Part shown: positions 1 to 9,406 of the stretch, piece after piece
How the letters are laid out: every line of letters begins with the position of its first letter
How positions within the stretch are numbered: the stretch's first letter is position 1
Assembly (NCBI RefSeq): GCF_014397255.1
Contig: NZ_CP060724.1
Coordinates: 62,001-126,000, forward strand
Reading direction: 5' to 3'
Length of the DNA stretch: 64,000 bases
Source: Weissella diestrammenae
Lineage (GTDB): Bacteria > Bacillota > Bacilli > Lactobacillales > Lactobacillaceae
Position numbers and translations under genes: made by a program
Notes under the pieces: model-generated
What the model saw: the letters and a program-made list of their open reading frames with translations, nothing else
Databases searched by the model: none
What the model was told of the DNA's origin: nothing

Positions 1-182
1 ATACGATCTACAATTTGGGTAATTGTAATGATGTCTGGCAGGTACCCAACCTTAATTCGACTGGCATTAAATAATACTTGAACTTGACTGACACCATCTA
101 ATTTAGAAAGTGCCCGTTCAATTTTTATCAAGCATGATGGACAACTTAATTCCTCCAGTTGTAACGTTGCACTATTTTTCAT
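1..182 (-). CDS. Heavy-metal-associated (HMA) domain protein, partial at window edge
   Basis: Reading leftward from an ATG at 182 gives an open frame of 60 codons that runs off base 1. The N-terminus carries a CPSC motif near residue 14, the CxxC metal-binding signature of HMA/copper-chaperone-like domains, followed by a typical alpha-beta pattern. A GAGG ribosome-binding site lies about 7 nt upstream. It sits 68 bp downstream of a P-type metal ATPase that has no N-terminal metal-binding domain of its own, so it probably supplies metal to that pump or is the N-terminus of a longer metal-handling protein. Only the first 60 residues are visible. Seen: CxxC and position. Inferred: partnership and metal. 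Confidence 0.7.
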   Translation of the reverse strand, partial: MKNSATLQLEELSCPSCLIKIERALSKLDGVSQVQVLFNASRIKVGYLPDIITITQIVDR

Positions 183-233
183 TTCAAAACCTCAACTTTC
201 AATCTTGATTGTACCTTTGTCATTGCGATTTGT

Positions 234-251
234 ACTTGATTTAAATCAAGT
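234..251. repeat. 18-bp perfect palindrome between metal ATPase and HMA gene
   Basis: ACTTGATTTAAATCAAGT is perfectly self-complementary. It overlaps the first base of the ATPase stop codon and lies about 50 bp before the HMA-domain gene. It has no T-run, so a terminator role is unlikely. It could be an operator for a dimeric metal sensor, but no regulator gene is visible. Confidence 0.5.
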
Positions 252-2113
252 CACTTCGAGTGCACCAGTCGTAAGGCATTAAAGATAACAACAAGAATAC
301 TCAGCTCATGGACAAACATGCCAGTAGTCATTGTAATTAATTGATTAAACAAGCCGATAAATAAAAAAAGTACCACCATAATCGCGATAAAAATATTCTC
401 ATACATATTTTTTGTCGTTTGTTTAGCTATTAAATATGCATCGTTTAAATGTTTGAGATTAGCATTAGGTAAAATAATATCAGCAGTTTCAATTGCCACA
501 TCGGTCCCGCTCCCCAAGGCGATGCCAACAAATGCATTTGCAATAGCCGGCCCATCATTAATACCATCACCAATAAACGCAGTCCGCTGACCGTTCAGTT
601 CAAGTTGCCTTAAATAGGCTACTTTATCATCAGGCAATAAGTGTGCTTGAACATCTGAAATGTCGAGTTGTTTAGCCACTAATTGTGCACTCGTCATACG
701 GTCACCAGTTAACATTGCCACGTGTTTAATGCCAGCTTGTCGTAACTCCTTAATGACATTTTTAGCTTCTGGACGCACATCATCTTCGACACCAAAAACC
801 GCAGTCAATCGGTTTGAAATTGCCACATAGACCAGTGACACAGATTGGCTTTGCATTTTTAAAATTTGATGCCTAATAGCACCTGTCATTTTGACCTGAT
901 TTTTCGTCATTAGTGCTTGATTACCAATTAAGATTGTATCTTTTCCTATTTCTGCCTGCACACCTAACCCAGATTGAATTGCCAAATGATTGACATCTAA
1001 CATTGATTCTGACGAGGATTGCTGATCAAGATATCGAACCAAGGCTTTCGCAATTGGGTGACCAACCTGCATCTCTATACTTTTAATCATGGTATTAATC
1101 ATCACATGTGATTCATTAGCAACGGTGTAAACGCTATCTGTCACATTCATATTGCCGGTTGTCAATGTGCCCGTTTTATCAAAAACAACCGCCTCAGTCG
1201 ATGGTAATTTTGTCATAATATCACCACCTTTAATCACAATGCCCTGTCGTGCTGCACGTCCAATACCAACAACATTCGACACTGGTGCACCAACGACTAA
1301 AGCCCCTGGACACCCCAACACAAGCACGGTAATCGCAAGCCGAATATTATGTGTGGCAATAAATGTTACCACCGCAATCAGCAAGACAATTGGTGTGTAA
1401 CGTGCTGCAAATCGATTAATAAACCGTTCAGCTGGCGACTTTGTATCTTGAGCCGTTTCGATCAATGCTACAATTTTAGCAAATTGTGTATCATCACCGA
1501 TCTGCGTTACCTGAATTGTCAATGCACCGTCAACCAACATTGTGCCTGAATAAACACCATCTGCTTGGATTTTTTCAACTGGTTGCGCTTCACCAGTCAA
1601 ACTAGATTCGTCAACTGACCCCGTACCAGCAATAATTTCCCCATCAACTGCGATAACTTCACCGGCCTTTGTTTTGACTTGATCACCAACATCCACTTGC
1701 GCCACCGGTACATCTTGCCAAGCTTGATTGGGCATTAATTTATGCACAAATTTTGGCGTCAAATCAGTCAATGCCTTAATCGAAGCGCGTGCACGGTGAA
1801 TGGCTCGCTGTTCCAATAAATTACCCAAAGCAAATAAAAATGTCACAATTGCGGCTTCTGAAAACTCACCAATGGCAAAGGCCCCGACCACTGCAATGCT
1901 AACTAGCAACTCAATACTAATTATATGAAAGCGTATGGATTGTAAGGCTTGAAAAATTATTGGCAATCCAGTTAGCAATGTCGCCACGACGAATCCTAAC
2001 CAAATAAAAAATGTCTCTGATGCCACTAAGTTTAGTGCTGAACTAATCAGAATTAAAATTAAGGCACTGAGAATTATTGGGCTTTGATACTGTTGATACT
2101 TCTTTTGAATCAT
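251..2113 (-). CDS. Heavy-metal translocating P1B-type ATPase
   Basis: A membrane pump of about 620 residues that uses ATP to move a soft or transition metal ion. Seen: actuator TGEAQP near residue 174, phosphorylation motif DKTGTLTTG near 313, the HP dipeptide near 353 that marks P1B pumps, hinge GDGIND near 518, and paired hydrophobic helices at both ends. The membrane metal site reads GCPG near 269 instead of the classical CPC, a variant that by my recollection occurs in some lactobacilli. There is no N-terminal HMA domain; a separate HMA protein follows downstream. ATG at 2113 is taken as the start; an adjacent GTG at 2116 is also possible, since the AGGAGG site is 9 and 6 nt away respectively. 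Substrate (Cd/Zn/Co/Cu) cannot be told from sequence. Confidence 0.9.
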   Translation of the reverse strand: MIQKKYQQYQSPIILSALILILISSALNLVASETFFIWLGFVVATLLTGLPIIFQALQSIRFHIISIELLVSIAVVGAFAIGEFSEAAIVTFLFALGNLLEQRAIHRARASIKALTDLTPKFVHKLMPNQAWQDVPVAQVDVGDQVKTKAGEVIAVDGEIIAGTGSVDESSLTGEAQPVEKIQADGVYSGTMLVDGALTIQVTQIGDDTQFAKIVALIETAQDTKSPAERFINRFAARYTPIVLLIAVVTFIATHNIRLAITVLVLGCPGALVVGAPVSNVVGIGRAARQGIVIKGGDIMTKLPSTEAVVFDKTGTLTTGNMNVTDSVYTVANESHVMINTMIKSIEMQVGHPIAKALVRYLDQQSSSESMLDVNHLAIQSGLGVQAEIGKDTILIGNQALMTKNQVKMTGAIRHQILKMQSQSVSLVYVAISNRLTAVFGVEDDVRPEAKNVIKELRQAGIKHVAMLTGDRMTSAQLVAKQLDISDVQAHLLPDDKVAYLRQLELNGQRTAFIGDGINDGPAIANAFVGIALGSGTDVAIETADIILPNANLKHLNDAYLIAKQTTKNMYENIFIAIMVVLFLFIGLFNQLITMTTGMFVHELSILVVIFNALRLVHSK

Positions 2114-2162
2114 CACTTACTACCTCCTAATACTCTTAGGATAAGTAATATCACATGATTTT

Positions 2163-2182
2163 AAATTGATAACCATCAATTT
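2163..2182. promoter_or_regulatory. Inverted repeat upstream of metal ATPase, candidate operator
   Basis: AAATTGAT-N4-ATCAATTT lies 50-70 bp upstream of the ATPase start, in the only place its promoter can be. The arms share the TTGAT/ATCAA core with the 18-bp palindrome at 234-251. A metal-responsive repressor site is an inference. Confidence 0.35.
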
Positions 2183-2202
2183 TACATGTCATTTTGCAAA
2201 AT

Positions 2203-2237
2203 AAAAAAGGCTAATCAAGAATTTGACCAGCCTTTTT
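2203..2237. terminator. Intrinsic terminator after the Bax-inhibitor-like gene
   Basis: A 10-bp stem (GGCTAATCAA with TTGACCAGCC, two G-U pairs) with a 4-nt loop is flanked by A and T runs. It ends the minus-strand membrane-protein transcript and could work in both directions. Confidence 0.8.
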
Positions 2238-2270
2238 ATCATTTACAATCTAGTTTTATATTGCGTATAT

Positions 2271-2993
2271 TTAATCTTGATTACCAAAAATACCAAATAA
2301 TCGCAAAATATAGATAAACAAATTAATGAAATCCAAGTATAGTGTCAAGGCGCCATAAACAGCCACACCTTGCTCAGCAGTTTGTTGTCCAGCAACTTGA
2401 TAGTACATTTGCTTCAACTTATTCATATCATATGCCGTCATTAATGCAAAGACAACAACACCAATGACTGAGATTGCTAAATAAACAATACTATTAAAGA
2501 AAAATAGATTAATGAGGCCACCGACAACTAATGCGATTACACTTCCAAACAAGAGTGAACTCATTTTAGTCATATCGCGTCGCGTCACTAAGCCATACGT
2601 TGCCATCCCACCAAACAATGCAGCAGTTGTGATAAACGCCGCAAAAATTGTTTGCAAATTCATCATCATGAAGAGTGTCGTCAAGAACACACCCATTAAC
2701 ACACTATATGCCATTAAGAGACCAAAAGCACGGCCTGGATTAGACATCGTTGCGCGGGCGGCCATCACACCAATCCCCATTAACAAGGCAAACATAATCA
2801 ACGAAGGGACAAGCCCAGTTGTCAAAGCAATTACTTGTTTTGCAAAGACTGTTACGCCAAGAAACGATGAGGCTGCCGTTACAAGTAACGCCATGCCCAT
2901 GAAACTATACACTTTTCGAAAGAACGCGTTTAACCCTGATGCATCGGGGTTAACAATACGCGGTTCCTCATGATTAAAACTAAAATTATCCAT
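2271..2993 (-). CDS. Bax inhibitor-1/YccA family membrane protein
   Basis: A 240-residue integral membrane protein with seven hydrophobic segments spread from residue 30 to the C-terminus, the layout of the BI-1 (UPF0005, YbhL/YetJ) family. The basic N-terminal stretch and the acidic C-terminal helix region fit. Characterised bacterial members such as YetJ act as pH-sensitive calcium leak channels; the role here is inferred from family only. It stands alone between murC and the metal ATPase, with its own terminator downstream. Confidence 0.85.
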   Translation of the reverse strand: MDNFSFNHEEPRIVNPDASGLNAFFRKVYSFMGMALLVTAASSFLGVTVFAKQVIALTTGLVPSLIMFALLMGIGVMAARATMSNPGRAFGLLMAYSVLMGVFLTTLFMMMNLQTIFAAFITTAALFGGMATYGLVTRRDMTKMSSLLFGSVIALVVGGLINLFFFNSIVYLAISVIGVVVFALMTAYDMNKLKQMYYQVAGQQTAEQGVAVYGALTLYLDFINLFIYILRLFGIFGNQD

Positions 2994-3064
2994 TTTAACA
3001 CCCCTACGTTTTATATTTTACTTAACAAGACTATTGTATGCGAAATGGCTTAAAACAACCATAA

Positions 3065-4405
3065 TTATTGTAAATTCATCGTTGTGTTCGCCAAAATCTT
3101 TTCATACGCAAATTCCGTGTTCTGCACGTCACCAGCACCCATAAAGACCACAACCGGATTCGAATCATGGGTCATCAATGGCGCAACATTTTCAGGAGAA
3201 ACAATGCCCCCAAACTTAGTCATTTTAGCCCCTAAATCACTGGAAGAAATGTCACCAACCGTTTCACGTGCTGAAGCAAATATTTCAGTTAAATAAACCC
3301 GATCCGCCAAATTAAGTGAACTAGCAAAATCATCAAGATAAGCGATAGTTCGCGTAAATGTATGCGGTTGGAAGACTGCAATTAATTCGCGGTCAGGAAA
3401 CTTTTGACGTGCAGCATCTAAAGTTGCTGTAATCTCTGATGGATGATGTGCATAATCATCAATAATTGTCACGTCACCAACCGTTTTTTCAGTAAAACGG
3501 CGTTTAACGCCTTGAAAACTCATTAACTCTTTGCGCAACAAATCAAGGTCAATTTGTTCAAAATAAGCAACAGCAATCACGGCTAATGAATTCAAAATGC
3601 CATGCTTCCCAAACAATGGCACTTGAAAATTGCCTAGCAATTCATCGTGATAATACGCATCAAAACTTGATCCATTCGTAGAACGTTTAATATTTTTTGC
3701 GACAAAATCATCATCAGAATCAATACCATAATAATAAACTGGTACATCTACAATCAATTGGCGTAAATTGGGATCATCTCCCCATGCAAAAATGCCTTTT
3801 TTAACATGCTGTCCAAAATCATTAAATGCCTGGAAAACATCTTCAATGCCTGTGTAATAATCAGGATGATCAAAATCAACATTCGTCATAATTGAATAAT
3901 CAGGGGTATAGTCTTTAAAATGGCGTCGATATTCATCCGCTTCAAAGACAAAGAAACGTGCGTCTGGAATACCTTTCCCAGTCCCATCGCCAATTAGGTA
4001 TGACGTTGGTGCAATCCTTGATAAAACGTGAGCCAACAAACCTGTCGTTGACGTTTTACCATGGGCACCCGCAACACCAATTGAGGTGTATTGTGTGATT
4101 AGCGCTTCGACCATTTCTGGATACGAAACAACAATGACACCGTCCTGATGCTCTAATGCTGCTGCCACCTCTACTTGATCGTCTTCAAAGGAATTACCAC
4201 GAATAACGACCATACCAGGTTTAATATTATTTGCATCAAATGAATAAATTGGAATGCCAGCCTGCTCTAGTGGCTTTTGTGTAAAAGTATACTGATCAAT
4301 ATCTGAACCAGCCACTTGATACCCTTGGTCATGTAAAATAAGTGCCAACGCACTCATTCCTGACCCCTTAATCCCAATAAAATAATAAACATTGTCTTTA
4401 TTCAT
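3065..4405 (-). CDS. murC: UDP-N-acetylmuramate--L-alanine ligase
   Basis: Cytoplasmic Mur ligase that joins L-alanine to UDP-MurNAc using ATP, the first amino-acid step of peptidoglycan precursor synthesis. Seen: N-terminal nucleotide-binding GIKGSGMS near residue 11, ATP-binding GAHGKTST near 113, a central DDYAHHPSE motif near 315, and length 446, close to the usual 440-450. It is the last gene of a tightly packed minus-strand run beginning at phoP; the preceding small gene ends 15 bp upstream. No obvious terminator separates it from the next gene. Confidence 0.96.
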   Translation of the reverse strand: MNKDNVYYFIGIKGSGMSALALILHDQGYQVAGSDIDQYTFTQKPLEQAGIPIYSFDANNIKPGMVVIRGNSFEDDQVEVAAALEHQDGVIVVSYPEMVEALITQYTSIGVAGAHGKTSTTGLLAHVLSRIAPTSYLIGDGTGKGIPDARFFVFEADEYRRHFKDYTPDYSIMTNVDFDHPDYYTGIEDVFQAFNDFGQHVKKGIFAWGDDPNLRQLIVDVPVYYYGIDSDDDFVAKNIKRSTNGSSFDAYYHDELLGNFQVPLFGKHGILNSLAVIAVAYFEQIDLDLLRKELMSFQGVKRRFTEKTVGDVTIIDDYAHHPSEITATLDAARQKFPDRELIAVFQPHTFTRTIAYLDDFASSLNLADRVYLTEIFASARETVGDISSSDLGAKMTKFGGIVSPENVAPLMTHDSNPVVVFMGAGDVQNTEFAYEKILANTTMNLQ

Positions 4406-4420
4406 AATTTTCAGTTTTTC

Positions 4421-4816
4421 CTATCTCTGCTGCTCGTCAAAATAATGTGAATGTGCTTTACGTGACACCGCGGTTTCTTCAGATAAAATGGCATTTAAAT
4501 CAAGCCCCAGCCCAGTTGATTGTTGCCGGTCTTCAGCCACTGGTTGCTCACCACGTGTTAATAAATCGACCTGCATCTGCTTAATGTCCCGTTCATTATT
4601 TATTTCAGGATCTGATTCAACGCCAAGTGGCTGATTCAACTTATCATTAACATGGCTTATCTGATTGGCATTTTCTAACAAGTCTTCATTGCGAAATTCA
4701 GCCAAATCGGACTGTTCTACCAATAAAATATAATTCTGTTTTCGACTCATCAATTGTGCCACTTGTTTCTGATAATTAGGCAAAAATGAACGATATTGGA
4801 CAACTGGCCGATTCAT
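4421..4816 (-). CDS. Conserved hypothetical protein next to murC
   Basis: A 131-residue soluble, acidic protein with no signal peptide or membrane segment; it is rich in Gln, Asn, Glu and Asp and looks partly disordered after residue 60. I do not recognise a domain. It sits 12 bp after ytpR and 15 bp before murC, so it is very likely co-transcribed. Seen: open frame, spacing and an AGGAGAGTG-type ribosome-binding site. No function is proposed. Confidence 0.7.
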   Translation of the reverse strand: MNRPVVQYRSFLPNYQKQVAQLMSRKQNYILLVEQSDLAEFRNEDLLENANQISHVNDKLNQPLGVESDPEINNERDIKQMQVDLLTRGEQPVAEDRQQSTGLGLDLNAILSEETAVSRKAHSHYFDEQQR

Positions 4817-4828
4817 TTGTCACTCTCC

Positions 4829-5476
4829 TTATTCAGATGCAAAAATATTTTGTGCTGCAACTGATTGACAGTCAAACGATGTGCCAACTTCAGCAAAATC
4901 ATCTGGCAAAATCATGGCACCAGGTACTTGTGGTGCATTTGGTAATCCCATTTCACGTCCTGAAACAATCATTCCATTTGACACAACACCACGTAATGCC
5001 CCTGGCCAAATAATCGACCCTGATGGCATCATGGCACCAACTTTAGCGACAACTACCTTGATACCCGCCCGCATATTAGGCGAACCAGAGACGATTTGAA
5101 CTGTGTCGTCCGTTGAAATCCGAGTTGTTGTAATCTGTAAATGGTCTGAATCAGGATGTGGTTCAGCCTTTTCAACATATCCGACGACAAATTTAGAGTC
5201 CAAATCTGCAATTAATGTACTATCAAAATCAGTAGCTGCCAAATGTGCATTAATTTTTGCTACCTGATCAGCCGTTAAGAACACTTGACCTTTAGCGCCA
5301 GTCAAATTAAGTATTTCGCTTGCATGGAGAAGGTTTACCCCAACCAATTCGCCATCAGCATTCTTAATGACCGTCACATCATCTTTTGTTTCAGCCGTAT
5401 CATTTTTGTTTGATGGTGCGGTCATGATAACCAAAACATCCCCCATCGCTTCTAAGTTATAACTTGCAATTAACAT
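4829..5476 (-). CDS. ytpR: YtpR-family tRNA-binding domain protein
   Basis: 215 residues. The C-terminal half (about 95-205) is an EMAP/OB-fold tRNA-binding domain like the N-terminal extension of PheRS beta, with the recognisable HPDSDHLQI segment near 127. The N-terminal half (DUF4479) is typical of the YtpR family. It presumably binds tRNA or another RNA; the exact role is not established. It starts 2 bp after the M42 peptidase stop, indicating translational coupling. Confidence 0.9.
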   Translation of the reverse strand: MLIASYNLEAMGDVLVIMTAPSNKNDTAETKDDVTVIKNADGELVGVNLLHASEILNLTGAKGQVFLTADQVAKINAHLAATDFDSTLIADLDSKFVVGYVEKAEPHPDSDHLQITTTRISTDDTVQIVSGSPNMRAGIKVVVAKVGAMMPSGSIIWPGALRGVVSNGMIVSGREMGLPNAPQVPGAMILPDDFAEVGTSFDCQSVAAQNIFASE

Positions 5477-5478
5477 CT

Positions 5479-6564
5479 TTAATCTCCATAAATAATATCT
5501 TTGATAGTTGCAGAATCTAGCTTCAATGCCAGAGTTTCAACCAATTGTTTTGCAGCTTCAAAATCATCAATTGACCAAATCGTTTGATGTGTATGAATAT
5601 ACCGTGATGCGACACCTAGCGTGACGGAAGGAATACCATTGTTTTGAGACTGGGCGCCAGCTGAATCGGTACCACCATTAGGTACGAAATATTGCAACGG
5701 AATATGCTCATCATTTGCTAAGTCGAGAATAAACTCTTTAAGCTTCTTTGGCATGATAACACCTGGGTCAAAGACACGTAAAATTGTGCCACCACCTAGA
5801 TGACCTTGTCCATGTTGTCCATGTATATCATCGGCTGTCGAACTGTCGAGGCCAAAAAATATATCTGGTTGTAACTGATGAACGGCTGGTCCAACACCAC
5901 GTAATCCCACTTCCTCTTGAACATTAGCCCCCATAATTAACGTATTGGGTAATGATTGACCTTTTAGTTTTTCTAACACATCTAGAATCGTTACTAAACC
6001 AAAACGATTATCCCAACTCTTTGAGACAACAGTTTTCTGATTTGCTAATTTCTCTGTATGCGATTGTGGCACGATAAAATCGCCTGGTTGAATTCCAAAA
6101 CTAATTGCTTCATCTGACGATGTAAAACCACCATCAAATAAAATTTGATCAATTGTCGGTGCCCCATTGACACCACTTTGTTCCCGCAATAAATGAGGGG
6201 CAACTGAAGACGAGACAACCGTTAAATGACTATGACGAGTAAACAGGGTAAACCGTTGTGCCGAAACAACATACGGATTCCAACCACCAACTGCCTTTAC
6301 CTCAAATAATCCTTGTTCAGTGATTGATTTAACAATGAATCCAACTTCATCAAAATGTGCACCAAACATGATACGTGGTGCTGATGATTCAGAATGCTGA
6401 CGGACACCATAAATCCCGCCCAATCCATTTTGATAAATTTCATCAACTAAAGCCGCGAGATCCTCTCGAAAAGCTTTTCTAACCATAAATTCTTGGCCAG
6501 ATGTCCCTTGTAATTCTGTATACTTAACAATTCTGTCCCATGTTTTATCATCCATTTCATTCAC
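5479..6564 (-). CDS. M42 family metallopeptidase (glutamyl aminopeptidase/deblocking aminopeptidase type)
   Basis: 361 residues, a cytoplasmic di-metal aminopeptidase. Metal and catalytic signatures are visible in order: GAHFDEVGF near 68, WDNRFG near 180, QEEVGLRG near 216, DSS near 237, and a final HTHQT near 325. Members form tetrahedral dodecamers and trim short peptides; in lactococci the relative PepA takes N-terminal Glu/Asp. Alternative starts are Met1 and Met4, only three codons apart. It is embedded in the udk-ytpR-murC run with gaps of 6 and 2 bp. Confidence 0.92.
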   Translation of the reverse strand: MNEMDDKTWDRIVKYTELQGTSGQEFMVRKAFREDLAALVDEIYQNGLGGIYGVRQHSESSAPRIMFGAHFDEVGFIVKSITEQGLFEVKAVGGWNPYVVSAQRFTLFTRHSHLTVVSSSVAPHLLREQSGVNGAPTIDQILFDGGFTSSDEAISFGIQPGDFIVPQSHTEKLANQKTVVSKSWDNRFGLVTILDVLEKLKGQSLPNTLIMGANVQEEVGLRGVGPAVHQLQPDIFFGLDSSTADDIHGQHGQGHLGGGTILRVFDPGVIMPKKLKEFILDLANDEHIPLQYFVPNGGTDSAGAQSQNNGIPSVTLGVASRYIHTHQTIWSIDDFEAAKQLVETLALKLDSATIKDIIYGD

Positions 6565-6570
6565 ACTTTC

Positions 6571-7200
6571 TTAATCAGGGTTTAGAATAGCTCGAATTTG
6601 CGATTCGAGCATATTAATCGCAATCAGATTTTCGCCACCTTCAGGAATAATGACGTCTGCGTATCGTTTGGTTGGTTCTACGAATTGATGATGCATCGGT
6701 TTAACCGTTGCTAAATATTGCTGAATCACAGAATCTGCCGAACGTCCTCTTTCAACCATGTCCCGTTGGAGGCGACGAATGAAACGAATATCATCATCAG
6801 TATCAACATAAATTTTAATATCTAACAAATCGCGTAATTCAGGGTCCACAAACAACAGTACGCCTTCGGCAATGATAACATCTGCCGGCTCAACTAATTG
6901 CGTCTCTTTTGCACGATTTGATTCAACATAATCGTAAATTGGTTCTTGAATTGCTTCGCGATTAATCAATTGTTTGAGATGCTGAACCATTAATGCCGTG
7001 TCAAATGAGTCTGGGTGATCATAGTTTACGGTACGCCTTTGTGCCATCGTCAAATCGGTCTGGTCGTTATAATATGCATCTTGTGCTAACATCACAACTG
7101 ATTCACCTTGTAATCGATTAAATATCTCATGACTGACCGTTGTTTTTCCAGACCCCGATCCGCCTGTAACACCAATAACTACTGGACGTGATAATGCCAT
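6571..7200 (-). CDS. udk: Uridine kinase
   Basis: 209 residues. Phosphorylates uridine and cytidine with ATP or GTP in pyrimidine salvage. The P-loop GVTGGSGSGKTT is at residues 9-20, followed by the YYNDQ and NYDHPDSFD segments diagnostic of uridine kinase and FIRRLQRD near 140. Length is standard. It lies 27 bp downstream of phoR and 6 bp upstream of the M42 peptidase. Confidence 0.95.
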   Translation of the reverse strand: MALSRPVVIGVTGGSGSGKTTVSHEIFNRLQGESVVMLAQDAYYNDQTDLTMAQRRTVNYDHPDSFDTALMVQHLKQLINREAIQEPIYDYVESNRAKETQLVEPADVIIAEGVLLFVDPELRDLLDIKIYVDTDDDIRFIRRLQRDMVERGRSADSVIQQYLATVKPMHHQFVEPTKRYADVIIPEGGENLIAINMLESQIRAILNPD

Positions 7201-7227
7201 TTTTAAATTCCTAACCTCGTAATATTT

Positions 7228-8604
7228 CTAAAGCGGCAAACTCACACTCACGCGTGTGCCAACACCGACTTGACTCTCTAATGCTATTTTACCATTCAAT
7301 TGCGTTACTAAATCATGGACGATTGCCAAACCTAAACCTGTACCTGGAATATTATGATTTCGCGATTTATCAACACGATAAAATCGTTCAAAAATATGTT
7401 CTTGATTCAGGCTCGAAATACCAATTCCCGTATCACTGACCATGATTTTCAGCACCTTATCGGTCATATGAGACTCAATAACAATTTGCCCCGATGGTCG
7501 ATTATATTTAACTGCATTTGAAATTAAATTAGTTAATATCTGACGAACAGCATCAATTGGATAATCAAAGGCAATCTCATTTGAAACTAAATTTTGTACC
7601 TGTAACTGGTTCACGACAATACTTGTTTGTTGACTCAGGGTCACATCATTAACTAAAGTTGCCAAATGAATATGATCCTTATCTGTCACTGACTCTGATT
7701 GATCAACAACCTTAGCTAAAGCCAATATATCTTGCGTTAATGCTAATAAACGGCGTGCCTCATCTGCAATAATTTGTAAAAACTGCGCTCGCACTTGCTC
7801 ATCATCAGCCGCGCCTTGCAATAACGTATCAGTAAAACCAATAATTGATGTTAACGGCGTTTTTAATTCATGTGATGCATTAGCAATAAACTGATTTTGG
7901 GTAAGCTGTAAATTCACCAATTCTGTCACATCATAAAATAATGCTAACAGGACAAAATGTCCAGCAGAGGTTTCATAATATTCCGTTGTCGTATCTAATA
8001 TGTGTTTTACGCCTTCATGCTGTAATGTAATCATGTCCTGTGCATGTTTTTTATCAGTCAATGTCTTTTCTAATAACATCATTAATTGATGATTAACAAT
8101 CACATCATCATAATGTTGACCTAAATTGGTTTGTGTCATATCTAACATTTGTAGTGCTTGTAAATTAATGCGCAAAATGCGTCGATCTGGCGCAATTTCA
8201 ATCGCACCAATTGGCATATTATTCCATAATGTATTAAGTGCGCTTTCATTCTGTGTTGTCACTTCAATTTGTGCACGTTGCCAGGCTTGTAATTTATTCA
8301 CCGCTGTCGCTAGATGGTGCAGACTGTGCTTTGGTGGCAATAAAATATTGCCGGAATCAAAGCGGTTATTCGTTTGGATACGTTCCAATCGCTCAATAAA
8401 CATATTTAATTGTTTATCCCACAAATAGCGACGCCACGCCATAATTAGCGCTGTGACAGCACCAATCATACTGACAACACCAAACGCTAATTTTAACGAG
8501 TGTATTTGTATATGATAGAAAAAGGCATTAATTACAATGAGATAAGCCGTCACAATCATCGTGGCCAGAATTGTAGTTATGATAAATCTTTGAACGTACT
8601 TCAT
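7228..8604 (-). CDS. phoR: PhoR-like sensor histidine kinase
   Basis: 458 residues. Two transmembrane helices (about 7-30 and 38-58) are separated by only some eight residues, so there is almost no external sensor domain. A HAMP-like/PAS region follows to about 235, then the H box NASHELKTPLTS with the phospho-accepting His near 246, the N box around NLISNAVKYN, and G boxes DTGIGIS and GTGLGLAIV. With the response regulator 11 bp upstream it forms a PhoPR-like two-component system. Phosphate sensing is inferred by resemblance; no pst or phoU genes are in the window. Confidence 0.88.
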   Translation of the reverse strand: MKYVQRFIITTILATMIVTAYLIVINAFFYHIQIHSLKLAFGVVSMIGAVTALIMAWRRYLWDKQLNMFIERLERIQTNNRFDSGNILLPPKHSLHHLATAVNKLQAWQRAQIEVTTQNESALNTLWNNMPIGAIEIAPDRRILRINLQALQMLDMTQTNLGQHYDDVIVNHQLMMLLEKTLTDKKHAQDMITLQHEGVKHILDTTTEYYETSAGHFVLLALFYDVTELVNLQLTQNQFIANASHELKTPLTSIIGFTDTLLQGAADDEQVRAQFLQIIADEARRLLALTQDILALAKVVDQSESVTDKDHIHLATLVNDVTLSQQTSIVVNQLQVQNLVSNEIAFDYPIDAVRQILTNLISNAVKYNRPSGQIVIESHMTDKVLKIMVSDTGIGISSLNQEHIFERFYRVDKSRNHNIPGTGLGLAIVHDLVTQLNGKIALESQVGVGTRVSVSLPL

Positions 8605-8615
8605 CTTACCAACCT

Positions 8616-9326
8616 CTATTTTTCAGGAGATAAATCAAAACGATATCCGAAACCACGCACGGTTTTTAAAATTGTTGGTTCTTTTGGATTATCTTCAATT
8701 TTGTCACGTAAGTGCGACAGATGCATATCAACCATTCGCGTATCGAGTCCTGTGAATTCAAAGCCCCAAACGCCATGCAAAATTGTTTCACGATCCAAAA
8801 CACGGCCTGCTCGTTCTGCCATATAAGCCAACAATTCATATTCTTTTGGCGTTAATTTAACGTATTTTCCATTTTTTTGAACGACCATTTTATCAAAGTC
8901 GATCGTGACATCACCCACAGTCACACCATTTGTTAATTCTGTAACGTTTGACTGCTTTTTAACGTCATAACGGCGTAAAACTGCTCGCGCTCGTGCAATC
9001 ACTTCACGGGGATTAAATGGTTTTGTGACATAATCATCAGCCCCAATTTCCAATCCTAGTACTTTGTCGATTTCATCATCTAAGGCCGTTATCATAATAA
9101 TCGGTGTCTCAATTTGATCGTGACGTAATTGACTAGTCACATCAACACCGCTTAATCCAGGTAACATCACATCTAAGAAAATCAAATCCGGTTGTTCTTT
9201 TTTTACCATTTCAATAGCAGTCAAACCAGTATCTGCAGTAATCACACTAAAGTTATTTTTCTCAAGATTATACTTTAATAACGTTACGATTGACGGCTCA
9301 TCATCAACAACCAAAATTTTTAGCAT
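8616..9326 (-). CDS. phoP: PhoP/PhoB-like OmpR-family response regulator
   Basis: 236 residues. Receiver domain 1-120 with acidic pocket DDE at 8-10, phospho-acceptor Asp in FLDVMLPG near 53, and the conserved Lys in YVTKPF near 103. The C-terminal winged helix (about 135-233) has the OmpR pattern PKEYELLAYM and TVRGFGYRF. First gene of the run phoP-phoR-udk-M42-ytpR-murC; all inter-gene gaps are under 30 bp, so a read-through transcript is plausible. Confidence 0.92.
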   Translation of the reverse strand: MLKILVVDDEPSIVTLLKYNLEKNNFSVITADTGLTAIEMVKKEQPDLIFLDVMLPGLSGVDVTSQLRHDQIETPIIMITALDDEIDKVLGLEIGADDYVTKPFNPREVIARARAVLRRYDVKKQSNVTELTNGVTVGDVTIDFDKMVVQKNGKYVKLTPKEYELLAYMAERAGRVLDRETILHGVWGFEFTGLDTRMVDMHLSHLRDKIEDNPKEPTILKTVRGFGYRFDLSPEK

Positions 9327-9406
9327 GTATCATCTTCTCCAATATCGTTACTACACTCATTCTATTGTCTATTTTAACAAAATTAATGACATTCCGGCGC
9401 TAATTA

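Noticed and set aside
1152-1549. Plus-strand open frames opposite the metal ATPase
   Set aside because: They are antisense to a clearly coding P-type ATPase, have no ribosome-binding sites and no family features.
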